A stretch of 41,313 bases of DNA from Desulfobacteraceae bacterium (GTDB lineage Bacteria; Desulfobacterota; Desulfobacteria; Desulfobacterales; Desulfosalsimonadaceae), in NCBI GenBank assembly GCA_021737565.1, contig JAIPDS010000013.1, positions 1 through 41,313 of the forward strand. Reading direction: 5' to 3'. The translations under genes were made by a program, and so were the position numbers. Within the stretch, counting starts at the first letter, position 1; each line of letters starts with the position of its first letter. The notes under the pieces were generated by a model. It searched no databases. It worked only from the letters and a program-made list of their open reading frames with translations, and had not been told where the DNA came from. Of this stretch, positions 7,290-18,721 are shown one piece after another.

Positions 7290-8393
7290 TTACCGCTCCG
7301 GATAAAGGCCGCAAATCTTTTCCGCGCTTTTGTCCAGCATTCGGGCAAGGCCGCCGAAAAAGTCCGGCGTGAAGCCAAGGGCCTTTTCCCAGACTTCATC
7401 GTCTTCCATGCAGAAATAAAGCAAAACATCAGGGGCCTTTTCCCTGATCCGCTCTATTAAGCTTCTGTATAACTCTATGCGAAGGGGTTTGAAATAGCGC
7501 ATCTTGCCGTCCATCGCCTTTATAAATTCGCTGAAGACAATTTTTGAATCCGGAAAACGCCTGGCAATCACATCCTTTAACTCAGGCATGAACCTGAAGG
7601 AGCCGAGGCTGATCCATACAATGTTTTCAGGATCTATACGCTCAAAGAGCATGTCCGCGACCCGGCCGTATTCCTGCTTGCAGCCCGGATAAAGAAGCAT
7701 GGGATCAAAATGAAAGGCAAGGGGGTATCCTTTTGCCTGACATTTTTCAGCCGCCGCGATCCTGACTGCAAGAGAAGCAGTGCCATGCTCCTCATTGCTG
7801 ATTATCCGCTCGGTATTAAGAGACCATGCAAGAATTGTTTTTCCGCCATGGCCGGACCGCGGCAGGTTGTCAACAAGAACTGTTTTGGTCTTAAGCTCCA
7901 GAACAGCCGTGTGCTGACGGGAAAACATGTCAACAAGCCGGCCTGCAATCGGGTGGATTGCCTCCCAGATAAGACTGTCGGTAAACTCCCCTGTACCGAT
8001 TCTGCCGGTTTTCTTCTGCCCGAAAAAAGCCTTAAGCTCTGTTTCCATTTTTTCGTGATTTGTAAAAAACTGAAGCACCGGAGGATGGTAATAGGCCTGC
8101 AGGATACAGTAGGCACAGTCCATGGAGCAATATGTCCCGATATGTAATATCCTGTAGCCGCAGCACGTATAATGTGAAGTGCCCGGGCACCTGCGGATAA
8201 AAGGCCCTTTGTTGCGTGTGAGTAAAAGTACCGATTTGCCGGCGGATCCAGGATCACGGGTGTTGGATACGGTTTTATAGACTTCTGCCGGATCCTTCAC
8301 ATACTGCACAGGGACTTTTAGCCTGGCTGTAATTTGCTCTGTCACCGGGTCCTCTGCTGCAGACGTATCAATATAGATCTGACGTATCTTCAA
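7290..8393 (-). CDS. Spore photoproduct lyase-like radical SAM protein
   Basis: 367 residues. The CxxxCxxC cluster motif (C89, C93, C96 in TYCSMDCAYCILQ) has the unusual spacing and following residues of the spore photoproduct lyase family. The central FSLN-type strand, KGYPLAFHFDP and the GRVADMLF region also line up with Bacillus SplB. From memory alignment, the SplB hydrogen-donor cysteine (C141) falls at F137 here (GEFTDSL), so the chemistry may differ. Extra cysteines at 69, 77 and 78 precede the cluster. The start is TTG at 8393, with only a weak GAAG upstream; it overlaps the ParB-like gene by 26 bases, suggesting translational coupling. No sporulation genes are nearby. Family is confident, function uncertain. 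Confidence 0.85.
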   Translation of the reverse strand: MKIRQIYIDTSAAEDPVTEQITARLKVPVQYVKDPAEVYKTVSNTRDPGSAGKSVLLLTRNKGPFIRRCPGTSHYTCCGYRILHIGTYCSMDCAYCILQAYYHPPVLQFFTNHEKMETELKAFFGQKKTGRIGTGEFTDSLIWEAIHPIAGRLVDMFSRQHTAVLELKTKTVLVDNLPRSGHGGKTILAWSLNTERIISNEEHGTASLAVRIAAAEKCQAKGYPLAFHFDPMLLYPGCKQEYGRVADMLFERIDPENIVWISLGSFRFMPELKDVIARRFPDSKIVFSEFIKAMDGKMRYFKPLRIELYRSLIERIREKAPDVLLYFCMEDDEVWEKALGFTPDFFGGLARMLDKSAEKICGLYPER

Positions 8394-9354
8394 TTTCGCG
8401 CTTCAGTATGGCTTCAAGATCAGGGTGTCTGCAAATACGTCCCAGGGCTTCTGCATGAGAACAAAGATGCCGTGCGGAGGAAAAACGCAATATCATCGTA
8501 TAGACTGTATCTTCAAAATATGCGGGGGGTTTCAGGTCCATATCACCGCCTATCCCCAGGTTTTTTTTACGGCGGTAAAACGCATCTTCTGCCCGGCTTA
8601 ACGCAGGATAACGCTTCCTGTATAACAGCGACCGCAAAAGGCTAAACCGTCTGCCGCGGTCAATATCATACGAGTCGGTTATATCTGAGAATTCGGGACC
8701 TTCTAGCATGGAATCTATTGAAGTTTCGCCCCTGCCGGCAAGATCCCTGAGGCCTTCAAGGATTTCTCTCTGCTGATTCAGACCGGGCCGAAGCTTTCTG
8801 AAAACTCCGGCCACGGCAATTGCCGAAGCCCTGGACAGGGATTCCATGTCAAGGGCTGTATTAAGCGAAAGATAATTTCCTGAAACACCCTGCCGGACTT
8901 CATCCGGCATCTTGCTAAGGCGTATGAATTTTTCAACCAGAGCGGGGGGCACGCGTAAACCCGCAGGCTCCAGGGCTTGTGAAACGGCTTCCTTTGTGCC
9001 GCATAAGTTATGGAGATTTTCAACAAGGCTGCATTGCTCCCCCATGTTAAGAGCGCGGGTCGCGGCATTGTCGGCAACCGAAACCTGGAAACAATAAAGA
9101 GCATCGGTTTCAGCCGTAATCACACGGGCCGGAATCTGTTCAAGATTCAGGCTGATACATGCTGATACGCGCCTGAAACCAGCAACAACCCGAAACCCGC
9201 CCTTATGTTTGGCCTGCAGAACAGGAGGGCTGATCAATCCCACAAACCCGACCGAGCCTGCAAGCTCCTCAATGCCCTGCTGATCTGTATAAAAATATTT
9301 CTGATCAGACAGATCAATTAATGCGGTATCTATTGACTCCTGCTCAGCTTGCAT
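8368..9354 (-). CDS. ParB/Srx-fold (ParB N-terminal-like) protein
   Basis: 328 residues from the ATG at 9354; an in-frame TTG at 9369 would add five residues and overlap purC by 26 bases. The N-terminal 100 residues follow the ParB/Srx pattern: [19 protein letters not shown] (box II-like, GERR replaced by GFRR), then an ENLHNL segment like ParB's E-N-x-x-R/H-x-x-L. A helix-rich region follows that could include a helix-turn-helix, then an unassigned C-terminus. ParB-family N-domains bind CTP. No parA or parS-like repeats are seen, so this is probably not the chromosomal segregation ParB. It overlaps the SPL-like gene downstream and purC upstream. Confidence 0.78.
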   Translation of the reverse strand: MQAEQESIDTALIDLSDQKYFYTDQQGIEELAGSVGFVGLISPPVLQAKHKGGFRVVAGFRRVSACISLNLEQIPARVITAETDALYCFQVSVADNAATRALNMGEQCSLVENLHNLCGTKEAVSQALEPAGLRVPPALVEKFIRLSKMPDEVRQGVSGNYLSLNTALDMESLSRASAIAVAGVFRKLRPGLNQQREILEGLRDLAGRGETSIDSMLEGPEFSDITDSYDIDRGRRFSLLRSLLYRKRYPALSRAEDAFYRRKKNLGIGGDMDLKPPAYFEDTVYTMILRFSSARHLCSHAEALGRICRHPDLEAILKREIEDTSDLY

Positions 9355-10243
9355 CTGCCCGGCCGGCAAGCGCCTGGAGCGCCTCTTCGTATTTGTGCCT
9401 TGTATTTTTCACAACCTCTTGGGGGAGCTGCGGTGCGGGAGGGTTTTTATCCCAGTTGACAGAATTTAAATAGTCCCTTAAATACTGCTTGTCAAAGCTT
9501 TCCTGGGGACCGCCGGGCCTGTAGGAGGAGCTGGGCCAGAATCTTGATGAATCCGGGGTCAGGATCTCGTCTATCAGTATAAGATTGTCATTTTCATCAA
9601 GGCCGAACTCAAACTTGGTATCGGCAATAATAATACCGTTTTTTTCGGCTATCTCCGCCCCCTTTTTGTATATCTGAAGGCTCAGATCCCTTATTTGCTC
9701 TGCGCGCTGCCGGCCAAGCATTTCAATAACGTTTTCAAAGGTTATATTAATATCGTGCTCGCCAAGCTCCGCTTTTGTCGACGGCGTAAATATAGGCTCG
9801 GGAAGCGGGTCTGATTCTTTGAGCCCGTCAGGAAGCTTTATGCCGCAGATTTCCCCGGAGGCTTGATAGGATTTCCAGCCTGAACCAGAAACATATCCCC
9901 TGACAACGCATTCAACCGGAAGAGGATAGGTTTTTTTCACAAGCATGCTGCGCCCCTCAAGAATATCAGCATACGGACGGCACACCTCGGGATATTTATC
10001 TACATCTCCGGTAATGACATGATTGTCTATAATCGGCTTCATTACTTCGAACCAGAAAAGTGAAATACTGGTCAGAATCCGCCCCTTTTCCGGTATGGGA
10101 TCTGCCATGACAACATCAAAAGCAGAAATCCTGTCAGTTGCCACCATCAGCAGTTTATCGTCCAGATCATAAACATCGCGGACCTTCCCGCGCTTAAAAA
10201 CCGGGATGTCCTCAAACTGTGTTTCAAAAACCGTCTTTGTCAT
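9344..10243 (-). CDS. purC: Phosphoribosylaminoimidazole-succinocarboxamide synthase
   Basis: 299 residues, the longer SAICAR synthetase form (about 300 residues) rather than the 237-residue E. coli form. [11 protein letters not shown] at the N-terminus, [23 protein letters not shown] and [14 protein letters not shown] are the family's ATP- and substrate-binding signatures. It ligates aspartate to CAIR in de novo purine synthesis, in the cytosol. GGAGAG precedes the ATG. It is an isolated purine gene set between PilZ and ParB-like genes in the same direction, so its grouping seems to reflect co-transcription rather than pathway. Confidence 0.97.
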   Translation of the reverse strand: MTKTVFETQFEDIPVFKRGKVRDVYDLDDKLLMVATDRISAFDVVMADPIPEKGRILTSISLFWFEVMKPIIDNHVITGDVDKYPEVCRPYADILEGRSMLVKKTYPLPVECVVRGYVSGSGWKSYQASGEICGIKLPDGLKESDPLPEPIFTPSTKAELGEHDINITFENVIEMLGRQRAEQIRDLSLQIYKKGAEIAEKNGIIIADTKFEFGLDENDNLILIDEILTPDSSRFWPSSSYRPGGPQESFDKQYLRDYLNSVNWDKNPPAPQLPQEVVKNTRHKYEEALQALAGRADAS

Positions 10244-10268
10244 AAATCTCTCCGTTCTTATTGGCTTC

Positions 10269-10619
10269 TTATTCGCTCTGCCTGTTATATTCCCTTATAA
10301 ACTCCCTTAATATGGCGCGCGCGTTTTCATCCATCTCGCAAAACTCTATACCGGATTCAAATTTGCCCGATCCCCCGCGGTTGCAGTAAACCACGCTCCC
10401 CTTTATGTCCACGACCTCATCTCCCATCCCTATGGCCAGCAAAATCACGTACAGGGTTTCAATAGGCTCGTGGGATTCCAGCTTGGCTCCTGTTTCATTT
10501 ATATTAAGAGTTCGGCCCATGCCCTGTTTCCATTCTTTGCCCTCGCCATCGACGCAAATATACGAAAGAAGGTTTATCGACTCGTATCGATGCTGGCGGC
10601 GCTTTTCCTGTTTGTTCAT
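10269..10619 (-). CDS. Small single-domain PilZ protein
   Basis: 116 residues, essentially one PilZ domain. The N-terminal basic RRQHRYES provides the RxxxR c-di-GMP motif, and NINETGAKL stands for the (D/N)xSxxG motif. [19 protein letters not shown] is the usual strand-turn-strand near the end. Single-domain PilZ proteins act as c-di-GMP adaptors, and some control type IV pili or motility. An AAGGAGC ribosome binding site is present; the gene starts one base after the DUF4388/cNMP-like gene ends, so the two are surely co-transcribed, and MglA is just upstream. Confidence 0.88.
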   Translation of the reverse strand: MNKQEKRRQHRYESINLLSYICVDGEGKEWKQGMGRTLNINETGAKLESHEPIETLYVILLAIGMGDEVVDIKGSVVYCNRGGSGKFESGIEFCEMDENARAILREFIREYNRQSE

Positions 10620-10620
10620 C

Positions 10621-11796
10621 TTACTGCTCCTTTTTTCCTGCTTTTCGGATCAAATCAAAAACCCGTCCGGTGGTTACTGAAATGCCGTTTGTCATATTTT
10701 GTATCATATTCTTGAAAGTGGCTGAAAGCTGCTCGTATTCCCGCTCAACATGGGTCAAATCAATTTTTTCGGCATTAAACTCCCCGGTAACGTAGACTTC
10801 CGCGGAATACGGCTCATGAGCGGTATTCAAGTTCGGAATCCGACCCAGAATGTCGCCGGGGGCCAATGTCATCAAATGAACATATCCTCTCTTGGTCGTT
10901 ATAAAGACAAATGCCTCCCCGCTTGTTATCCTGAGTAACCGGTCCTGGTTTTTACCCCTGCCCATCAAAAATTTATACCGTGGTTTTTCCCCGTCAACCT
11001 TGAGGCGGTTTAAAACGAGTTTTGCACAAACATCGGTAACCTGCCGCATGCGCTTGTCGATTGAAACCATTATACCCTGGAACATGTCTGAAAAATTTGA
11101 ATACTCCCTTGCAATCATCTCGGAATCTATTACGCCGAGCTGCACCCTGCCCCTGGCGTAAACGCTGGCACTTCTGATATTGCCCTCCCGCAAAAATGAT
11201 ATAATGCTTCCTATATATGAACCTTCGGTCAGTCGCAGGATCGGGGCGTTGCCTTCGGGCATTGCCCGCACCACCTCGGCTGTCCCTTCCAGTATAACCC
11301 AGAACCAGTTGCCGTACCTGTCCTGGGCTACGATTTCCTGGCCGTCTTCAAAGGATTCTTCGTCCACCACATAGACATAATCCACGACCGGTCCCTTCAG
11401 GACGGGAAGCCCTGAATTCCTGGACCTGCCTTCGCTACTGCCGGAATCTTTCGGCCCTCTTGTAGGTGTTGTTCCTTCGTCAACCATCCTCAATCCATCC
11501 AGTATAAGTTCCATCCTGCTTTTTTCGATAACCCGTTCACGGGTCACATCTTCATTTATAAACTCAAATTCGGCATCCTGCCAGCCAAAAAATGAATTAA
11601 AGGCCTCCAGTCCCGTGACCGTACCGCATTCGGCATCAATGGGATCGCCGTTTTTAAGGAAAATAAAACCCGGTGAATCAACATGCCCGGATACCAGTTT
11701 AAGTATGCCGCTGCTGCCATTGCCTCCAAGCTGCTGAAGCAGTTCCGCAAGTCCGAAAAAATCAAGACTTCCCTTTAGTACCGGCTTAGGTGCCAT
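10621..11796 (-). CDS. DUF4388 (PATAN) protein with two cyclic-nucleotide-binding-like domains
   Basis: 391 residues. Residues 1-110 are a DUF4388/PATAN domain (LKGSLDFFGLAELLQQL, GILKLVSG, IFLKNGDPIDAECG). A Ser/Gly-rich linker at about 112-130 follows, then two cNMP-binding-like beta-roll segments (about 145-230 and 275-355); the second has MTLAPGDILGRIP. Neither keeps a convincing GExxL...RxA phosphate cassette, so the ligand may be altered or lost. PATAN domains are known from proteins linked with MglA-like GTPases, motility and predatory or phototaxis signalling. The gene begins six bases after the mglA stop and ends one base before the PilZ gene, which suggests a physical link between GTPase and c-di-GMP effector. 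Confidence 0.82.
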   Translation of the reverse strand: MAPKPVLKGSLDFFGLAELLQQLGGNGSSGILKLVSGHVDSPGFIFLKNGDPIDAECGTVTGLEAFNSFFGWQDAEFEFINEDVTRERVIEKSRMELILDGLRMVDEGTTPTRGPKDSGSSEGRSRNSGLPVLKGPVVDYVYVVDEESFEDGQEIVAQDRYGNWFWVILEGTAEVVRAMPEGNAPILRLTEGSYIGSIISFLREGNIRSASVYARGRVQLGVIDSEMIAREYSNFSDMFQGIMVSIDKRMRQVTDVCAKLVLNRLKVDGEKPRYKFLMGRGKNQDRLLRITSGEAFVFITTKRGYVHLMTLAPGDILGRIPNLNTAHEPYSAEVYVTGEFNAEKIDLTHVEREYEQLSATFKNMIQNMTNGISVTTGRVFDLIRKAGKKEQ

Positions 11797-11802
11797 TGTA
11801 CT

Positions 11803-12420
11803 CTATTTTTGCCCCCATTTAAATTCCCTGTAAAGATTCGTTATAGTAAGCTTTAAACACTTGGACAATGTAGGACCCACCCCTTGACCGGTGACAGCGC
11901 TTGCAGGAAAGGAGGGAGCCTTCAGCTGGCGGTTTAAATCCCTTTCCATCTGTTCCACGGGCATCAGGGGTATCTCCGTGTTTTCCAGATCTCTTTTATT
12001 ATACTGCATAACCAGGGGAATATGCAAGATGCTCAGCCCCATGCTTTTAAGATTTTCATGCAGATCCTTTAAGGATTCTATGTTTTTCTCCCTTCGCAGT
12101 CTAAGGGAGTCTGCCACGAATACCACGCCGTCAACACCCCTTAAAACCAGCTTGCGTGTTGATTTATACTTAACCTGGCCCGGCACCGTAAACAACTTAA
12201 CCTTTATATCACACCCTTTTATTTTTCCGAATTCTATTGGAAGGAAATCAAAAAACAGGGTCCGGTCCGTATCAGTATTTATAAAAAGCATTTCTCCCTT
12301 GATCTGCTTCTTATAGGTCTTGTAAATATATTCCAGATTGGTTGTTTTGCCGCATCTGCCGGGGCCGTAATAGACTATCTTGCACTCGACTTCTTTCTTG
12401 TGCAGATTCAGAATCGCCAT
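11803..12420 (-). CDS. mglA: MglA-family Ras-like GTPase
   Basis: 205 residues from ATG 12420. An in-frame GTG at 12453 adds 11 residues, but homologues begin at this ATG (MAILNLHKKEVECKIVYYGP matches the family N-terminus). P-loop GPGRCGKTTN is at 19-28, the family hallmark DRTLFFDFLP at 52-61, the switch region TVPGQ at 78-82 and NKRD at 141-144. MglA-type GTPases set cell polarity and direct gliding or type IV pilus motility, usually with an MglB roadblock GAP; no mglB is in the window. It is first gene of a likely operon with the DUF4388/cNMP-like and PilZ genes and has its own promoter at 12502-12530. The gene symbol is by family. Confidence 0.92.
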   Translation of the reverse strand: MAILNLHKKEVECKIVYYGPGRCGKTTNLEYIYKTYKKQIKGEMLFINTDTDRTLFFDFLPIEFGKIKGCDIKVKLFTVPGQVKYKSTRKLVLRGVDGVVFVADSLRLRREKNIESLKDLHENLKSMGLSILHIPLVMQYNKRDLENTEIPLMPVEQMERDLNRQLKAPSFPASAVTGQGVGPTLSKCLKLTITNLYREFKWGQK

Positions 12421-12501
12421 AAAACCCGAAACTCCGTAAAAATGTCCGGCCACCGACCTTAACTGAAGAGATCTTTACCTGTTGCTCTGGCGCATTTTCC
12501 A

Positions 12502-12530
12502 ATAATACTTTGTAAGTATTGGAAACTCAA
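12502..12530 (-). promoter_or_regulatory. Putative mglA operon promoter with overlapping inverted repeat
   Basis: On the minus strand, TTGAGT (12530-12525), a 17-base spacer and TATTAT (12507-12502) make a good sigma-70 promoter. An imperfect inverted repeat (TTCCAAT..ACTT / AAGT-ATTGGAA, about 12497-12524) covers the spacer and -10 and would suit a repressor. Confidence 0.6.
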
Positions 12531-12660
12531 GATATTTTTTTGAAGGCACCCAATTTGTGCAGACTTTGCGGGTACATAACACCAATTCAGGCAAAACGGG
12601 GCAAAATGAAAAATGCACTTGACAAGTCCCGGCGGCAATGAAATTTGATACCTTTAAACA

Positions 12661-12792
12661 AGATGCACTCGTAAAAAGTCAATTTTGAGATGGCAAAGTA
12701 AAAAGTTCAAGATCAAGGCGCGCAAAATCCCGAGGAATGCAGTCACGCCGTTGGCGTGATGAAATTTCGAGGGATGAAGCGCAACGCCGATA

Positions 12793-12815
<23 letters not shown>
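12661..12815 (-). repeat. MITE-like dispersed repeat, copy 3 (inverted, diverged)
   Basis: The reverse complement of copies 1 and 2: it starts with GATGCACTCGTAAAAAGTC (12662 on) and ends with ATTGAACTTTTTACG...GCCGTC. The centre differs from the other copies and contains the palindrome TCACGCCGTTGGCGTGA. It lies in the promoter region of mdh and its outer end contributes a possible -35 box. Confidence 0.72.
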
Positions 12816-14769
<1,954 letters not shown>

Positions 14770-14844
14770 AAAAACCCTCCCCCTTCCGGCCTGTAAAGGG
14801 CACGCATGCAGTTAACTAAATGCCTGGCACAATATTTACACCAA

Positions 14845-16716
14845 TCAAACCGATAACTCCGCACGAACTGATTCCGCGGCTTTTTTGGTCATTCCCGGCA
14901 AAGCAGCCAGGTCATCGACCCGGGCTTTTCTGATGGCATCCATACTTGCGTAATGCCTGAGCAAAACCTCTTTTCTTTTTTTTCCTATGCCTGGAATGTT
15001 ATCCAATGCAGATTTAAGCGACCGGCTTCCGCGACGTTTTCTGTGATATGAAAGAGCCCTGCGGTGGGCTTCGTCCCGGATCCGCTGCAAAAAAAACAGC
15101 TCTTCCCTGTTTTTTTGAAAATTAACCGGATTGGCCCTGCCCGGCAGATAAATCTTGTCCTCCTGCTCGCCCTTGTGTTCGGCTTTTTTTGCAATGCCTA
15201 TCACGTTGAACCTTCCGGTCATGCCGAGTTCCTTGAGAACTGCAAGTGCGATGTTAAGCTGCCCCTTGCCTCCGTCTACCATTAGAAGATCCGGGTCTGG
15301 CATGACTTTCTGCCCTGTTTTGGCTGCAAACCTGCGCAAAAGAACTTCCCGCATGCACCCGTAGTCGTCCTGGACTGAAACCCCCCTTATCCTGTAGTGC
15401 CTGTAGTCTGATTTTTTGGGCTCCCCGTCTTCAAACACCACGAGGCCGGCAACAAGGTCTGCGCCAAAAAGACCGGAATTGTCAATGCATTCTATTCTTC
15501 CGGGATAGCGAATAAGAGAAAGCCGCTTTTCCAGTCCGGAAAGCAGCCTGGAGGCTGAATCGTCTTCTTCAACAAGGTCTGCAAGACGCTGGCCTGCGTT
15601 TTCATCCGCCATATGAACAAGCCTTGCCTTCTCGCCCCTTACAGGTGCGTGCAGCACCACTTTTTTTCCCCGTATCCCGGAGAGCCATTTCCCGTAAAGC
15701 TCCATGTCAGACAACTTCATGCCTACCAGTATTTCCTCCGGGATGAATTGGCTTTCAGCATAATACTGCTTTATGAATGCGCCCAGGATCTCCTCGTCTG
15801 ACGACATTTCGTCTTTGAACAAAAAATCACGCATGCCCTGCAGATATCCGTTCCTAACCCTGAGCAGCATAACCACGGCCCTTTGATTGCCGCGCCTTAG
15901 CGCAATCACGTCGCGGTCCACAAAATCCGTGGTTACCGCAACCTGCTTTTCCATTGTCTTTTCAAGGGCAAGCATCTTGTCCCTGAGTCTTGCCGCTGTT
16001 TCAAAATCAAAGGATTCTGCAGCCTCCTGCATCTCTGATTTGATCCTTTGGATCAGGTCAGGGGTGCGGCCCTGAAGAAACATGCGTACTTCGTTTACTA
16101 TTTTGCGGTACTCTTCCGGGTCCACATCATGGCAGCAGGGAGCCATACAGGCTCCAATCTGGTAGTTAAGGCAGGGACGGGTACGGGGCTTGACCCTGGC
16201 GGTTTTGCACTTCCTGATTTTAAACATGCGATGGATCGTTTTAAGGGTCTGCCTTACAGCCCCTGCAGAGGCATAGGGGCCGAAGTACAGCGCCCCGTCC
16301 TTCTTGGTTTTCCGGACTATCGTCAGATTGGGATATTTCTGGTTCAGGTCGATTCGAAGCGAGGGATAGCGCTTGTCATCTTTTAAAATAACGTTGTAGC
16401 GGGGCCTGTGACGCTTTATCAGGTTTGACTCAAGGATAAGAGCTTCCGCCTCCGAGGCGGTCACAACAGTTTCAAAATCGGCAACATGCTTTACAAGCAC
16501 GCCGGTTTTTGCATCAAGGCGGGCAGATGCAGAGAAATAAGAGCCGAGCCTGCTTTTAAGATCAGCGGCTTTTCCAACATATATTGCCTTGCCCTCGGAG
16601 TTTTTCATTAGATAAACCCCGGGACTGCGCGGAACGCGGGCCAGTTTGTCCGCAAAACCGGCACCTGCTGTTTTCTTAACCCTGTTTTGGCTGAATTTAC
16701 CCGACTGCTGCTTCAA
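14845..16716 (-). CDS. uvrC: Excinuclease ABC subunit C
   Basis: 623 residues, normal length. An N-terminal GIY-YIG nuclease (GVYLM...IYVGKA, about 33-55), a central UVR motif (about 205-240, with [13 protein letters not shown]), an RNase H-like endonuclease domain ([19 protein letters not shown]) and C-terminal helix-hairpin-helix pairs ([22 protein letters not shown]). It makes both incisions in nucleotide excision repair after UvrB loading. The apparent start is TTG at 16716, overlapping the uvrB end by 20 bases; the ribosome binding site is weak, so the start may depend on coupling to uvrB. The uvrA gene is not in the window. Confidence 0.97.
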   Translation of the reverse strand: MKQQSGKFSQNRVKKTAGAGFADKLARVPRSPGVYLMKNSEGKAIYVGKAADLKSRLGSYFSASARLDAKTGVLVKHVADFETVVTASEAEALILESNLIKRHRPRYNVILKDDKRYPSLRIDLNQKYPNLTIVRKTKKDGALYFGPYASAGAVRQTLKTIHRMFKIRKCKTARVKPRTRPCLNYQIGACMAPCCHDVDPEEYRKIVNEVRMFLQGRTPDLIQRIKSEMQEAAESFDFETAARLRDKMLALEKTMEKQVAVTTDFVDRDVIALRRGNQRAVVMLLRVRNGYLQGMRDFLFKDEMSSDEEILGAFIKQYYAESQFIPEEILVGMKLSDMELYGKWLSGIRGKKVVLHAPVRGEKARLVHMADENAGQRLADLVEEDDSASRLLSGLEKRLSLIRYPGRIECIDNSGLFGADLVAGLVVFEDGEPKKSDYRHYRIRGVSVQDDYGCMREVLLRRFAAKTGQKVMPDPDLLMVDGGKGQLNIALAVLKELGMTGRFNVIGIAKKAEHKGEQEDKIYLPGRANPVNFQKNREELFFLQRIRDEAHRRALSYHRKRRGSRSLKSALDNIPGIGKKRKEVLLRHYASMDAIRKARVDDLAALPGMTKKAAESVRAELSV

Positions 16717-18721
16717 AATCCAAAACCATCAATTTCTTTAATGTATGTATACGGTCGCGATAGTCGGCGGCTTTCTCAAACTCCAGGTTGTCTGCCGCCT
16801 TGCGCATTTTATTCTCAAGCTCCTTTATTTGACGTTCCAGGTCCTTTTCAGAACCATATGAAGCCGCTTTTTCCGCAACCTGATATGCCCGCGCATTATC
16901 AGCGGAATCATGAGTCGAGGCAAAAGCTGATACCAGGGATTTTTCAATCGTGGCCGGGACAATGCCGTGTAGTTCGTTATGTTCCCTCTGAATTCGCCGC
17001 CTGCGCTCTGTCTCGTCAATTGCACGGCGCATTGCGGGTGTCACTTTATCTGCATACATCATAACCTTTCCGTCGGCATTTCTTGCAGCCCTTCCAAAGG
17101 TCTGTATAAGGGATCGCGCAGAACGCAGGAAACCTTCCTTGTCCGCATCAAAAATTGCAACCATTGATACCTCGGGAATATCAAGCCCTTCGCGAAGCAG
17201 ATTTATCCCCACCAGTACATCGAACTCGCCTGCCCTAAGGTCTCTTATGATTTCTATGCGCTCTAAGGTTTTGATATCTGAATGAAGGTATCTTACCCTT
17301 ATGCCGAGATCCGAGTAGTATTCCGTCAAATCTTCCGCCATGCGCTTGGTAAGCGTTGTGACAAGCACCCGCTGGTTCGCCTCCACCCGCTTTCTTATCT
17401 CTGCATAAAGGTCATCCACCTGGTTTTCCGCGCCCCTTACCTCGATTTCCGGATCAACAAGCCCGGTGGGACGCACTATCTGCTCGACTACATCATCGCC
17501 AGCCATTTCCAGTTCATAGTCTGCGGGAGTGGCTGATACGTAAATTGTCCTGCTGGCCCTGGCGCAGAATTCGTCGAAAGTCAGAGGACGGTTGTCCAGG
17601 GCGGAGGGAAGACGAAATCCATACTCCACAAGCGTTTCTTTCCTTGAGCGGTCTCCGTTGAACATACCGCGAAGCTGGGGCACGCATATATGGCTTTCAT
17701 CTATGAAAACCAGGTAATCTTCCGGAAAATAGTCGAGCAGCGTGGGGGGCGGCTGGCCAGAAGCACGGCCGGTGATATGGCGTGCGTAGTTTTCAATCCC
17801 GTTGCAATAACCCAACTCCTGGATCATCTCCATGTCGTAATTGGTCCGCTCCTCTATGCGCTGGGCCTCGATCTGCTTTCCCGCATTTCTGAAAAATTCG
17901 ATTCTCTGCTTTAATTCCTCCTGTATATCTTCTATTATACGCCGCCTGCTCCGCTTCTGGGTTACGTAATGACTGGCAGGATATATGGTTACACCGTTTA
18001 ACCTTTTTTTTATCCGGCCGGTCAAGGGATCGATCTCTGACAATGAATCTATTACGTCTCCGAAAAACTCCACACGCACTGCCAGGTCCTCTTCATAGGC
18101 GGGAAAAATCTCGACCCTGTCTCCGCGCACCCGGAACACGCCCCTGTAAAAATCAATGTCATTACGCTGATACTGCATTTCAACAAGATCCGACAAAAGC
18201 CGGTCGCGGGAAATTTCCATATCAACATCCAGGTCTATGCGCATGGCAAGATAATCCTCGGGCGCGCCAAGACCGAAAATACAGGAAACGCTTGCCACAA
18301 CCAACACGTCCTTTCTTGATAGAACGGAGCGCGTGGCTGAATGGCGCATTTTGTCAATCATTTCATTTATTGACGAGTCCTTCTGGATATAGGTGTCAGA
18401 GACCGGAATATAAGCCTCGGGCTGATAATAGTCATAATAACTGACAAAATATTCAACCGCGTTTTCAGGGAAAAAGGACTTAAACTCATTATAAAGCTGG
18501 GCCGCAAGCGTTTTGTTGGGTGCAATAACCAGGGTGGGTTTCTGCGCTTCCTCGATTATATTTGCCATGGTAAAGGTCTTGCCCGACCCCGTAACCCCAA
18601 GCATTACCTGGTGGGGTTTTTCCTCCTTTACTCCCTGGCTCAGGAATTCTATAGCCCCTGGTTGATTCCCCCTGGGAATCATTTTTGTTTCAAGCCTGAA
18701 CTTACGTTTTTCCATCGCCAT
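16697..18721 (-). CDS. uvrB: Excinuclease ABC subunit B
   Basis: 674 residues from ATG 18721 (or 672 from ATG 18715); the E. coli protein has 673. The open frame continues 62 codons further into cysS, but GGAAG just before these ATGs and the family N-terminus ([18 protein letters not shown]) fix the start. Walker [10 protein letters not shown], the beta-hairpin [10 protein letters not shown], Walker B with FIDESH, helicase motif ...[11 protein letters not shown], and the C-terminal UVR motif ([14 protein letters not shown]) are all there. It verifies lesions handed over by UvrA and recruits UvrC. The start overlaps the end of cysS by 20 bases, and its end overlaps uvrC, so the three are probably translationally coupled. 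Confidence 0.97.
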   Translation of the reverse strand: MAMEKRKFRLETKMIPRGNQPGAIEFLSQGVKEEKPHQVMLGVTGSGKTFTMANIIEEAQKPTLVIAPNKTLAAQLYNEFKSFFPENAVEYFVSYYDYYQPEAYIPVSDTYIQKDSSINEMIDKMRHSATRSVLSRKDVLVVASVSCIFGLGAPEDYLAMRIDLDVDMEISRDRLLSDLVEMQYQRNDIDFYRGVFRVRGDRVEIFPAYEEDLAVRVEFFGDVIDSLSEIDPLTGRIKKRLNGVTIYPASHYVTQKRSRRRIIEDIQEELKQRIEFFRNAGKQIEAQRIEERTNYDMEMIQELGYCNGIENYARHITGRASGQPPPTLLDYFPEDYLVFIDESHICVPQLRGMFNGDRSRKETLVEYGFRLPSALDNRPLTFDEFCARASRTIYVSATPADYELEMAGDDVVEQIVRPTGLVDPEIEVRGAENQVDDLYAEIRKRVEANQRVLVTTLTKRMAEDLTEYYSDLGIRVRYLHSDIKTLERIEIIRDLRAGEFDVLVGINLLREGLDIPEVSMVAIFDADKEGFLRSARSLIQTFGRAARNADGKVMMYADKVTPAMRRAIDETERRRRIQREHNELHGIVPATIEKSLVSAFASTHDSADNARAYQVAEKAASYGSEKDLERQIKELENKMRKAADNLEFEKAADYRDRIHTLKKLMVLDFEAAVG

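Noticed and set aside
10269-12420. Idea that the operon is a CBASS- or Gasdermin-like defence system
   Set aside because: No nucleotidyltransferase, effector nuclease or pore protein; the domains fit motility and c-di-GMP signalling.
14821-14840. TGGCAC-N5-TTAC as a sigma-54 promoter
   Set aside because: The -12 element lacks GC and no plus-strand gene follows.
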